Source: Immundisolibacterales bacterium
GTDB taxonomy: Bacteria > Pseudomonadota > Gammaproteobacteria > HK1
DNA: 64,000 bases
Assembly (NCBI GenBank): GCA_026712715.1
Contig: JAPOPW010000002.1
Coordinates: 1-64,000 of the forward strand
Reading direction: 5' to 3'
Both the position numbers and the translations under genes were made by a program. This document shows, one piece after another, positions 54,926 to 64,000 of the stretch. How positions within the stretch are numbered: the first letter of the stretch is position 1; the number at the start of each line of letters is the position of its first letter. Below the pieces are notes generated by a model that worked only from the letters and a program-made list of their open reading frames with translations, searched no databases and was not told the origin of the DNA.

Positions 54926-55552
54926 ATGTATCGGTACCTGCTCATCTTTCGCTTCGTGCTGCTCAACGCGGCGTGCTTCGGGGTCCTCGGGGCGGCGTGG
55001 CTCCAGGGGTGGCTCGACGACATGCTCGTGAGCAGCGCGCGGCTCATGTGCCTGGGGATCTTCGCGACCTTCCTCCTCGGGTTCGCCACCTGCGCACTCA
55101 AGATCGTGCGCACGAGCCTCGACCTCAACCACGTTCGCGAGGGCCGCCCCGTCCCCGGCTCGCGGGCCGCCGGACATCTCGACCGCCTCCGTGGCGCGGA
55201 CGCGGGCGACCGCCGGGTCGCCGCCGAGCTCCTTCGCTTCCGCATGGCGAGCTACATATCGATCGTGGGCCACATGGCGAACGCGCTCGTGTTCCTCGGC
55301 CTCATCGGCACGGTCATCGGCTTCATCGTGGCGCTTTCCGGCGTCGAGCCGGAGGTGACCGGCAACTTCAGGCAGGTGGCCCCGATGGTGTCGGGACTCA
55401 TCGAAGGGATGGGAATCGCCCTGTACACCACCCTCGTCGGAGCGGTGCTCCACGTGTGGCTGATCGTCAACCACCGGATGCTCGCGACCGGGACCCTCCA
55501 CCTCTACAACGCGGTCATCGAGCACGGGGAACGGCGTGCAGTCTCCGTTTGA
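54926..55552 (+). CDS. MotA/TolQ/ExbB-family proton channel protein
   Basis: 208 residues from an ATG with GGAGGA upstream. Predicted helices: residues about 3-25, 30-55, then after a cytoplasmic loop two helices near 112-135 and 160-185. FLGLIGTVIGFIVAL matches the conserved GLxGTVxG of ExbB/TolQ helix 2, and IALYTTLVGAVLHVWL the ALxTTxxG helix 3. Such proteins pair with an ExbD/TolR/MotB partner to turn proton flow into periplasmic work. The cytoplasmic loop is shorter than in ExbB. The next gene supplies a candidate partner and overlaps by 17 bases. Confidence 0.85.
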   Translation: MYRYLLIFRFVLLNAACFGVLGAAWLQGWLDDMLVSSARLMCLGIFATFLLGFATCALKIVRTSLDLNHVREGRPVPGSRAAGHLDRLRGADAGDRRVAAELLRFRMASYISIVGHMANALVFLGLIGTVIGFIVALSGVEPEVTGNFRQVAPMVSGLIEGMGIALYTTLVGAVLHVWLIVNHRMLATGTLHLYNAVIEHGERRAVSV

Positions 55553-56138
55553 CGACTTTGCGGACGACAGCACCGGGACCGTCTTTCGCGATGTCATCCT
55601 GCTCGCGCTCATCGGCTTCGTGGCGATGGTCATCATGCTGCTCCCCCATGTCCGCAAGGCCCAGGAGGAGACCGAGGACCACCGGGCACCGGGCAACGTC
55701 ATCGTGGAGATCCACTGGCCGCCGGAGATGCCCTATGACGTCGACCTCTGGGTCAGGGCGCCGAAGGACGTGCCGGTCGGCTTCTACAACCAGGGGAGCG
55801 AGTACTTCAACCTCCTTCGCGACGACCTCGGCGACGAGGCGGACGCGACCGGCCTCAACTACGAGATCACCTACAGCCGGGGGATTCCGGCCGGGGAGTA
55901 CATCGTGAACGTGCACATGTACGGCCTGCTCCCGGCCGGCGGCGAGATTCCGGTGAAGGTGGTGGTGAGCGTGCGCAAGCAGTTCGACGTCGCTCGTCAG
56001 ATCCTCCAGACGACGGTGAACCTGGTGCGGCGCAACCAGGAGGAGACTGCGTTCCGGTTTCGTCTGGACGGGGAGGGGGAGCTCGTGGAGGAGAGCGTGA
56101 CCACGGTGCGCCGGCGCCTCGTGACCGTGGCGCGCTGA
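55536..56138 (+). CDS. ExbD-like single-helix protein with a novel periplasmic domain
   Basis: 200 residues from a GTG at 55536. A short acidic cytoplasmic N-terminus leads to one membrane helix, TVFRDVILLALIGFVAMVIMLLP. Its Asp followed by L, L and F at the ExbD/TolR positions suggests the proton-carrying residue. The periplasmic part does not look like ExbD or OmpA. It has beta-rich segments such as NVIVEIHWPPEMPYDVDLWVRAP and YSRGIPAGEYIVNVHMYGLL, recalling DUF2135/YfaP-type folds. No family is firmly recognised. Together with the preceding gene it resembles a stator unit with a different effector. Confidence 0.65.
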   Translation: MQSPFDDFADDSTGTVFRDVILLALIGFVAMVIMLLPHVRKAQEETEDHRAPGNVIVEIHWPPEMPYDVDLWVRAPKDVPVGFYNQGSEYFNLLRDDLGDEADATGLNYEITYSRGIPAGEYIVNVHMYGLLPAGGEIPVKVVVSVRKQFDVARQILQTTVNLVRRNQEETAFRFRLDGEGELVEESVTTVRRRLVTVAR

Positions 56139-56202
56139 TCGGCCGACGGCGCCCGAGCGGCCGCTCTTGCGCAATGCAAGCACCGGCATGGAGTGACCAG
56201 CC

Positions 56203-56721
56203 ATGAGCCTGCTCTTCTACTTCTACCTCGCGGCCATCTGCGCCGCCGTACTGCTCGCCACGGTGGCGATCTGGGCCCCGCGTCGCACGGCGCCGCGGGC
56301 CGCCTCGGTCGCCCTCGCGGTCGCGGTGATCCCGGCGAGCTACGCCGCCCTCACCGAGATTCTCGGAAAGCCAAAACCGGTGGCCCACGAGTGGTGGAGC
56401 GACCGGTCGGCGAGCGCGGTGCTCCTCGGGACCAGCGTCGACGAAGGGCGGGCGATCTACCTCTGGGTCCACCTCGACGGGGAGACGCGGCCGCGCTACT
56501 ACGAGCTTCCGTGGCGGCGGACGGTGGCGGAGCGGATCCAGGAAGTGACCGACGAAGCCATCCGCACCCGCGGCCGAATCGAGATCAAGGACCTCTTCTC
56601 GAGCCGGGCCTGGGACAACCTCGGATTCATCAACATCGAGATCGCTCCCCCGAGCGCGCCCCCGCTGAAGCCCCCGCCGCCCCCCGCCCGAATGTTCGAC
56701 CCGCGCGGAGACGTCATCTGA
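56203..56721 (+). CDS. Unrecognised membrane-anchored protein, third gene of the channel operon
   Basis: 172 residues. I do not recognise the family. Two hydrophobic segments at the N-terminus (about 4-24 and 33-50) are followed by a soluble domain with conserved-looking EWWSDRSASAVLLGTSVDEG, IYLWVHLDGETRPRYYELPW and a Pro-rich C-terminal tail (PSAPPLKPPPPPAR) that could span the periplasm or bind a partner. It lies 64 bases after the ExbD-like gene on the same strand, so co-expression with the channel pair is likely. Confidence 0.65.
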   Translation: MSLLFYFYLAAICAAVLLATVAIWAPRRTAPRAASVALAVAVIPASYAALTEILGKPKPVAHEWWSDRSASAVLLGTSVDEGRAIYLWVHLDGETRPRYYELPWRRTVAERIQEVTDEAIRTRGRIEIKDLFSSRAWDNLGFINIEIAPPSAPPLKPPPPPARMFDPRGDVI

Positions 56722-56795
56722 ACGCGCCGCGCCGCCCGGACGGGCGGGGATATACTCCCCGGAACCTCAGGGAGAAGCCAAGGTGGGAGACGACG

Positions 56796-57641
56796 ATGAA
56801 GACCATCCTGGTTCCATTTCGTGACGATGCGACGGCCCAGGCCGCCCTCGACCTCGCCTGCCGGGCCGCGACGGCCCGAGGCGCAAGCATCGAGGGGCTG
56901 TTCATCCAGACCGCCCCCCTGGTCTACGCGAGCGAAGGGATAGCGATCGGCGGCTACGTGACGCAGCTGGCCGACGAGGAAGTTCGCCGCGGGGACGAGG
57001 CGCGCGCTCGTTTTGTCGAGCGGGTGCGCGCCAACGGAGTCGCCTTCGTCGAAGACGGCGACGAAGCGGCCGACGGCGCGCGCGCTTCGTGGCGACAGAT
57101 CGACGGCCTCGGCGAGCAGATCGTCGGCGAGTACGGAAGGGTCTTCGACCTCATCGCGATCGGACGCGAGACCGACGAGTCCTCCCCGGACTGGAACGTT
57201 CTCTGCGAGGCGGCCCTGTTCGAGAGCGGGCGGCTGCTGCTCCTCGCCCCGCCGGCCCTCTCGCCGACCTTCGGCGAGCGGGTGGCGGTGCTCTGGAACG
57301 GCAGCACCGAGTCGGCCCGCACCGTCGGGGTGGCGATGCCGCTCCTCGAAGCGGCCCGGGAAGTGGTGGTCTGCGCGGTCGAAGGGGTTCACGTGCCGGG
57401 GCCGACCGCGGACCAGGTCGCGCGGTGCCTCGCGTCGAACGGCATCGAAGCGCGCACCCACCTCACCGCCCTCGACGGGCGCGGCCAGGGCCCGGCGGTG
57501 CTCGAGGACGCGATGGAGGTCGAGCCCGACATGCTACTCAAGGGAGCCTACGCGCAGAGCCGCCTGCGTCAGATGATCTTCGGTGGACCGACCCGGCACA
57601 TCCTGAAGTGCGCCGAGGTGCCCGTCGTCATGGGCCACTGA
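56796..57641 (+). CDS. Universal stress protein family (tandem domains)
   Basis: 281 residues with two Usp-like halves: [22 protein letters not shown] and, from about residue 160, [25 protein letters not shown]. The C-terminal half ends [35 protein letters not shown], the G-x2-G-x9-G(S/T)-type nucleotide-binding motif in the form [15 protein letters not shown]. Such proteins help survival under starvation or respiratory stress. A TATACT-like box lies at 56751-56756. Confidence 0.88.
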   Translation: MKTILVPFRDDATAQAALDLACRAATARGASIEGLFIQTAPLVYASEGIAIGGYVTQLADEEVRRGDEARARFVERVRANGVAFVEDGDEAADGARASWRQIDGLGEQIVGEYGRVFDLIAIGRETDESSPDWNVLCEAALFESGRLLLLAPPALSPTFGERVAVLWNGSTESARTVGVAMPLLEAAREVVVCAVEGVHVPGPTADQVARCLASNGIEARTHLTALDGRGQGPAVLEDAMEVEPDMLLKGAYAQSRLRQMIFGGPTRHILKCAEVPVVMGH

Positions 57642-57717
57642 ACGGACCGCGCAGCGGCGGCGGAACCCGGCGGCGCGAACGTGCCGGGGCAATGCAGACA
57701 AGGGAGCGGGACCGAAC

Positions 57718-58368
57718 ATGTGGTTCAAGAACAGGAAGACCGAGATTCCGTCTCCGGAAGCCGCCCTGGCGGGCCGCGACCGGAAGATGCCGGTACCCGA
57801 AACGCACTTCGTCAACGGAAACCGTCTCGAGCCTCCGTTTCCGGACGGACTCGAGGTGGCGATGTTCGGCATGGGGTGCTTCTGGGGAGCGGAACGCGGG
57901 TTCTGGAAGCTGGAGGGAGTCTGGTCCACCTCCGTCGGCTATGCCGGCGGCCACACCCCCAACCCCGGTTACGAAGAGGTGTGCAGCGGCCTCACCGGCC
58001 ACAACGAGGTGGTGCGGGTGGTCTTCGATCCGGAGACCGTCGACTATGCCGATCTGCTCCGGTGCTTCTGGGAGGGTCACGACCCGACCCAGGGCATGCG
58101 CCAGGGCAATGACGTCGGCACCCAGTACCGTTCGGGGATCTACGCCGTTTCCGATGCTCAGCGGGACGCGGCGGTCGCGTCCTGCGATGCATACCGCAGG
58201 GCGCTCGCCGCGGCGGGGTTCGGGAGGATCACGACCGAGATCGTCGCGGCGCCGCAGTTCTACTACGCCGAGGACTACCACCAGCAGTACCTCGCGAAGA
58301 ATCCGTGGGGGTACTGCGGGATTGGCGGGACCGGCGTCCCGTTCCCGGCCGCCGTCGCCGAGGTCTGA
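57718..58368 (+). CDS. msrA: Peptide methionine sulfoxide reductase A
   Basis: 216 residues. The catalytic motif is [22 protein letters not shown] with the nucleophilic Cys; [26 protein letters not shown], the [21 protein letters not shown] segment and [20 protein letters not shown] are conserved, the last giving a resolving Cys. It repairs methionine-S-sulfoxide. About 45 residues precede the core. The active residue is encoded as Cys, not Sec, despite the selAB genes next door. Confidence 0.95.
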   Translation: MWFKNRKTEIPSPEAALAGRDRKMPVPETHFVNGNRLEPPFPDGLEVAMFGMGCFWGAERGFWKLEGVWSTSVGYAGGHTPNPGYEEVCSGLTGHNEVVRVVFDPETVDYADLLRCFWEGHDPTQGMRQGNDVGTQYRSGIYAVSDAQRDAAVASCDAYRRALAAAGFGRITTEIVAAPQFYYAEDYHQQYLAKNPWGYCGIGGTGVPFPAAVAEV

Positions 58369-58416
58369 CCGGTTCCGGGCGGGTTCGCCACCGCGGCGGC
58401 GCGGGTGGGAGAAGCC

Positions 58417-59952
<1,536 letters not shown>

Positions 59953-59983
59953 GCGAGCGGAGCGACGGGCCGGAGCCGCCGAG

Positions 59984-61909
59984 ATGCTGATTGCGACCGC
60001 CGGGCACGTCGACCACGGCAAGACGGTGCTGGTCAAGGCTCTGACCGGGGTCGACACCGACCGTCTTCCGGAGGAGAAGGCGCGGGGCTTGAGCATCGAT
60101 CTCGGCTTCGCGTACCACTCCCGGCCGGACGGCACCGTGCTCGGCTTCGTGGACGTCCCCGGCCACGAGCGCTTCATCCGCAACATGCTGGCCGGGGTCG
60201 CGGCGATCGACCACGCGCTCCTCGTCGTCGCGGCCGACGACGGCCCCATGCCCCAGACCCGGGAGCACCTCGCCATTCTCGATCTGCTCGGCGTCGACGC
60301 GGGCGCGGTGGTGGTGACCAAGCTCGACCTCGTCGACGAATCCGGGGCGGCGGAGGTGGTGAGCCGGGTCCGCGGGCTCGTCGAGGGGACCGGCCTCGCG
60401 GACGCGCCCGTGTTCCCCGTATCGGCGGCCACCGGAATCGGGATGACGGCGCTTCGTGACCACCTCCACGGACTGGCCGCGGCGCACCGGGCGGCCAAGG
60501 GGCCGGGTCCGGGGTCCCGCTTCCGGCTTGCGGTGGATCGGTGCTTCTCCGTCCGGGGCGCAGGAGTGGTCGTGACCGGCGCGGTGTTCGCGGGCGCGGT
60601 CGGAGTCGGGGATCGCCTCGTCCTCGCTCCGGGCGGGGTCGGCGTCCGGGTCCGGGGCATCCATGCCCAGAGCCGGCCCGCCGAGCAGGGAACCCTCGGC
60701 GAGCGGTGCGCGCTCAACCTCGCCGGGACCGAGCTCGGCCGCACCGAGATCCGGCGCGGAGACTGGCTGACCGGCGAGCCCGGGCCCGGCATCTCGCACC
60801 GATTCGATGCGGAGCTTCGCGTGCTCGCGAGCGAGGACCATCCGTTGAGCCACTGGACGCCGGTCCACGTGCACGCGGGGGCGGCGTCCTTCACCGGCCG
60901 GGTCGCGATCCTGGAGGGAAGGTCCATCGCTCCGGGAGTGCGGGGGCTCGTCCAGGTCGTGGTCGATCAGCCCTTCGTCGGGGTGCGGGGAGACCGGTTC
61001 ATTCTCAGGGACCAGTCCGCCCGGCGCACGATTGCGGGCGGAGCCGTGATCGATCCGGCCGGCGCCGTCCGCGGCCGGGCTCGCCCCGAGCGGATTGCCG
61101 TGCTGCGCGCGATGGCCGAGCGCGACCCGCACGCCGCCCTCGAGGCGCTGCTCGAGGCGAGCGTGAACGGGGTCGATCTCGATCACTTCGCGGATGCCTG
61201 GAACCTCCGTCCGGCGGAAGCCGAGGCCCTCTTCGAGCGCGCCGGGATCGAGGCGGTCGCCCTGCCGCGGGGGCGCACGGCCGGATTCGCCCGGAGCGAC
61301 TGGATGGCCCTTCGGGCCGGAATGCTCGCCGCGGTGAGCCGGACGCACGAGAACGCGCCGGAGCGGGCCGGCGCCGAGTCGGCCGAGCTCGCAAGCGGGG
61401 CCGGCCGGTCCCGGGAAGTCGCCGCAGCGGCGATCGGGAGCCTCGTGCGCGATGGCCGCCTGGTGCGCGAAGGCCGGTTCCTCCGCGTTCCCGAGCATGA
61501 GCCGCGGCTCTCGCCCCGGGACGCGGCGCTGTGGAAGAAGGTGTCGCTCCACCTGACCGAGGACGCGGTGAAGCCCCCGGTGCTCACGGAGCTCGCCGGC
61601 ACGCTGGGTGTCGACCGGAACCTCCTCGCCGTCTTCCTCGGCCGCTCGGCGGGGCGCGGGATGCTGATCAAGGTGGCCCCGAACCGCTTCTACCACCCGA
61701 CCGCGCTCCGGCGTCTCGCGCAGACCGCGGAACGGCTTGCCGCGGAATCCGGCGACGGGCGCTTCGACGCCCGGGCGTTCCGCGACGCCTCGGGGATCGG
61801 ACGGAACCTGACGATCCAGGTCCTCGAGTACTTCGACGGGGCGGGGCTTACCCGGCGTATCGGCGATGTCCGCGTCGTGGCCCGCCGGGCCGAGGGCGTC
61901 TTCGGCTGA
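59984..61909 (+). CDS. selB: Selenocysteine-specific elongation factor SelB
   Basis: 641 residues. It delivers Sec-tRNA(Sec) to UGA codons with a SECIS hairpin. The GTPase motifs are MLIATAGHVDHGKTVLVKALTG, DVPGHERFIRNML and VVTKLDLVDE. EF-Tu-like domains follow, then the C-terminal winged-helix repeats (LWKKVSLHLTEDAVKPPVLTELA, RFYHPTALRRLAQ). No selD and no tRNA-Sec gene are visible in the window, so other parts of the pathway are elsewhere. Confidence 0.95.
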   Translation: MLIATAGHVDHGKTVLVKALTGVDTDRLPEEKARGLSIDLGFAYHSRPDGTVLGFVDVPGHERFIRNMLAGVAAIDHALLVVAADDGPMPQTREHLAILDLLGVDAGAVVVTKLDLVDESGAAEVVSRVRGLVEGTGLADAPVFPVSAATGIGMTALRDHLHGLAAAHRAAKGPGPGSRFRLAVDRCFSVRGAGVVVTGAVFAGAVGVGDRLVLAPGGVGVRVRGIHAQSRPAEQGTLGERCALNLAGTELGRTEIRRGDWLTGEPGPGISHRFDAELRVLASEDHPLSHWTPVHVHAGAASFTGRVAILEGRSIAPGVRGLVQVVVDQPFVGVRGDRFILRDQSARRTIAGGAVIDPAGAVRGRARPERIAVLRAMAERDPHAALEALLEASVNGVDLDHFADAWNLRPAEAEALFERAGIEAVALPRGRTAGFARSDWMALRAGMLAAVSRTHENAPERAGAESAELASGAGRSREVAAAAIGSLVRDGRLVREGRFLRVPEHEPRLSPRDAALWKKVSLHLTEDAVKPPVLTELAGTLGVDRNLLAVFLGRSAGRGMLIKVAPNRFYHPTALRRLAQTAERLAAESGDGRFDARAFRDASGIGRNLTIQVLEYFDGAGLTRRIGDVRVVARRAEGVFG

Positions 61910-62106
61910 GCCGGTTCCGGTCCGGCGGGACCGCCGCCCGCACGGTCATCGACTCCAGCCCGCGCCGTCGTGCGAGAACCGGTCTCGAAGCCCGCGAAGC
62001 TGTTGTGGGCGTTGGGGCGTCCGGGCGGCACGCACCGGCCGCGGCGACCACGAACGCGCCGGCGCCCGCCCCGCCGGTTCGCGGGCATCCGTCGTAGTCG
62101 CCGCCG

Positions 62107-63843
62107 TCAGCCGGTCCCCGGAGAGAGATCGACGTGGACCGTCACGATGTCCGTCCCGTGGTACTGCTGATGGCGAACCGAGGAGGCGTAGTGCCGCAGC
62201 AGGCGAAGCGAGAGCTCGTGCTCGACCGGATGGTCCGGCTGGTGCTTCGAGAGCAGGACCAGGACATCCTCGAGGTTCTCGTCGCCGGATGCGGCGACGA
62301 ACTCGAGCTCCGCCTGCCGGGCGTCGCCCCCCGCCTTGAGCATGAGCCGACGCCCGCCCGCCGCTTCGCCGGCCGCATCGTGCCGGCCGGCGAGGCTGAG
62401 GAGCGCTTCCTCGCCGGCCGAGCGGACCCGCTCGGCGACGCCCTCGCTCAAGCCGCGCCGGGCGGCGAACTCGCGAAGGAAGGCATCGATCTTCGGAAGC
62501 GCGTCGGTGTCGAGGGCGGTCTCGATTCGGCGCCGGCGCCCGCCCGTCGTTTCCATCAGCACGGTGAGGAAGATTGCGGTCAGGCCGCCGCTCGTCATTC
62601 CGTTGCCGAGCAGGGTCCCCCACCACTCTCCGAGCTGGTCGGCGAAGATCGCCTGGCTCTGGAACCCCGCGCCAACCCAGAACGAGACGCCCACGATCAG
62701 CGCCTTGCGATAGTCCACTCCGTCCTGGACCACCATCCGCATGCCGAGCACGAACAGCAGCGCCAGCAACACCGTGACGTACGCCGCGGCCACCGGTCCG
62801 GGGATCGCGAGCAGCATCGCCGCAACCTTGGGAAGAAACGCCGCCGCCATGAACAGGACGCCGATCCACACCCCGACGCTCCGCGCCGCGACCCCGGTGA
62901 GCTCCGCGATTGCGACGCTCGTCGAGTAGGTGGTGTTCGGCACGGTGCCGGCGAGGCCCGAGAGCAGGTTGCCCATTCCGTCGGCCGCGACCGCCCCCTG
63001 CACGACGCGAAAGTCGGTCGCGCGCGGCTCGCGCCACGCCACCTTCTGAATCGCCATGGAATCGCCGACCGTCTCGATCGCGCCGACCAGGGTCACGAAC
63101 ACGAAGGCCGGCAGGAGGGCCCAGAAGGCTGGACCGAAGCTGAGGTCCAGGCCGGGCCACCCCTGCACGGGAACCCCGACCCAGTCCGCCTCGATGACCG
63201 CTCGAACATCGTAGAGACCGAAGAACGAGGAGACGACGCAGCCGACGACGAGACCGATGACCGGTACCCAGAGGCGCAATACTCCGGTAGCGCGCAAGGT
63301 GAGCACCGCGATGACGAGCACCGTCGCGGCGGCGCTGACCGGCGCAGCGGTCGCGGCGGTCCCTTCCGGCACGTCCACGAGCGTGTCGAAGATGATCGGC
63401 ATCACCGTCACCGCGATCAGCATGACCACGGTGCCGGCCACGGTGGGCGTGATGATCCGCCGCAGCCACGAGAGCCGCGCCGAGAGCGTGAACTGGAACA
63501 GGGCGGAGACCGCGACCAGGGTCGCGAGAACGGCCGGGCCCCCGGTCGCGAGGGCGGTCACGCAGACCGCGATGAAGGCCCCGGACGTGCCCATGAGCAT
63601 GGGGTATCCGGCGCCGATCCGCCCCAGGCGAACCGCCTGCAGCACCGTGGTCACGCCGCACACGAGGAGGGCCGCGAAGATCGCCCAGGTCAGGTACGGA
63701 TCGCCCTGTCCCGCGATGCGGATGACGATGACCGGGGTCAGCACGACGCCGGCGATGCAAAGCACGGTCTGCTGGCAGCCGAGGCCGAAGGCGAGCAGTC
63801 GGGGCGGTTGTTCGTGTGGCTCGTAACGCACCGTCGACGACAT
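62107..63843 (-). CDS. Nucleobase-type (SLC23/NCS2) permease with C-terminal ATPase-like domain
   Basis: 578 residues from an ATG with GGGAGGGAG upstream. Residues about 20-440 form a uracil-xanthine permease-like membrane domain (AGVVLTPVIVIRIAG, PMLMGTSGAFI, the VGAIETVGDSMAIQ region, ADGMGNLLSGLAGTVPNTTYS). After ALPKIDAFLREFAARRGLSEGV, the last 130 residues look like an anti-sigma/RsbW-type HATPase: ERVRSAGEEALLSLAG as an N-box-like helix, and VEHELSLRLLRHYASSVRHQQYHGTDIVTVHVD as the last strand and helix. The usual Asn of the N-box is not obvious, so binding of ATP is uncertain. The substrate is unknown. Confidence 0.75.
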   Translation of the reverse strand: MSSTVRYEPHEQPPRLLAFGLGCQQTVLCIAGVVLTPVIVIRIAGQGDPYLTWAIFAALLVCGVTTVLQAVRLGRIGAGYPMLMGTSGAFIAVCVTALATGGPAVLATLVAVSALFQFTLSARLSWLRRIITPTVAGTVVMLIAVTVMPIIFDTLVDVPEGTAATAAPVSAAATVLVIAVLTLRATGVLRLWVPVIGLVVGCVVSSFFGLYDVRAVIEADWVGVPVQGWPGLDLSFGPAFWALLPAFVFVTLVGAIETVGDSMAIQKVAWREPRATDFRVVQGAVAADGMGNLLSGLAGTVPNTTYSTSVAIAELTGVAARSVGVWIGVLFMAAAFLPKVAAMLLAIPGPVAAAYVTVLLALLFVLGMRMVVQDGVDYRKALIVGVSFWVGAGFQSQAIFADQLGEWWGTLLGNGMTSGGLTAIFLTVLMETTGGRRRRIETALDTDALPKIDAFLREFAARRGLSEGVAERVRSAGEEALLSLAGRHDAAGEAAGGRRLMLKAGGDARQAELEFVAASGDENLEDVLVLLSKHQPDHPVEHELSLRLLRHYASSVRHQQYHGTDIVTVHVDLSPGTG

Positions 63844-64000
63844 CTCGACTCCCTCCCGATCTCGTAGCCGGACCGCGAATATGGCCATCCGCAGGGTGGA
63901 GCCCCAGGCGGACGAACCGCTCGCGCGGCATTTTTCCATAATTTATCAAAAAATTGCACGCCATTCGGCAAACGCGATGGGCCCCGGTCCAGGCGCGTGC

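Noticed and set aside
61910..62106. Search for tRNA-Sec (selC) after selB
   Set aside because: No TCA anticodon arm with flanking stems and no matching acceptor was found on either strand.
63930..63960. AT-rich patch upstream of the permease gene
   Set aside because: Could be its promoter on the minus strand, but several overlapping hexamers are equally poor, so no site was chosen.

Overview
The window is a very GC-rich chromosomal segment of a gammaproteobacterium. The assignment rests on gene order: yqgE-ruvX-pyrB, yggS-proC-yggT, coaBC-dut-algC-argB beside radC, rpmB-rpmG, tatABC with hisIE, and folB-plsY-tsaD-rpsU-yqeY-dnaG-rpoD are blocks familiar from Pseudomonadales and Chromatiales-type genomes. 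Two CaiB/BaiF CoA-transferases, a phytanoyl-CoA-dioxygenase-like protein, a DMSP-demethylase-like GcvT paralogue and a PEP-mutase/isocitrate-lyase paralogue are compatible with a marine or host-associated lifestyle, but that is inference. No rRNA, CRISPR array, plasmid or intact phage genes are visible.

Layout. 1-580: truncated IS3 transposase. 581-12.6 kb: CoA-transferase, an exonuclease-CBS-DUF294 fusion, polA-hisA-hisF on the minus strand, mgtE, then a GcvT-like gene with two small followers. 12.6-19.8 kb: plus-strand run yqgE, ruvX, pyrB, a PyrK-like flavoprotein (with an internal 27-bp tandem repeat), a CoA-transferase, yggS, proC, yggT, pyrE. 19.8-24.3 kb: minus-strand coaBC-dut-algC-argB. 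24.5-30.9 kb: radC, a PhyH-family gene, rpmB-rpmG, tatABC-hisIE and an NDUFA9-like reductase. 31-34.9 kb: uppP, a MidA-type methyltransferase, a pteridine-reductase-like SDR, a NUDIX hydrolase and folB. 35.3-42.1 kb: a 56-bp tandem repeat that ends exactly at plsY, then plsY, tsaD, and the macromolecular synthesis operon rpsU-(yqeY)-dnaG-rpoD with two clear sigma70 promoters.

42.1-46.4 kb is the accessory region. A tRNA with CAU anticodon (probably tRNA-Ile2) has its last 53 bases duplicated 2.9 kb downstream. Both copies are followed by a GTCAC-N6-GTCAC direct repeat. Between and beyond them lie decayed restriction-modification fragments, a porin fragment, a cupin gene, a NYN-domain nuclease gene with a promoter and two UUCG-capped hairpins in its leader, and a MazEF-like toxin-antitoxin pair. 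No intact integrase is present.

46.5-64 kb: an NTF2/SnoaL-like gene, a four-gene Gld-type ABC cassette, a histidine phosphatase, a PEP-mutase-family enzyme, a three-gene operon that looks like an unusual ExbB/ExbD-type energised channel with a novel periplasmic subunit (the best candidate here for an undescribed system), a universal stress protein, msrA, selA-selB, and a nucleobase-permease-like transporter with a C-terminal ATPase-like regulatory domain. Many starts are GTG or TTG with overlapping stop/start codons, so translational coupling is common.
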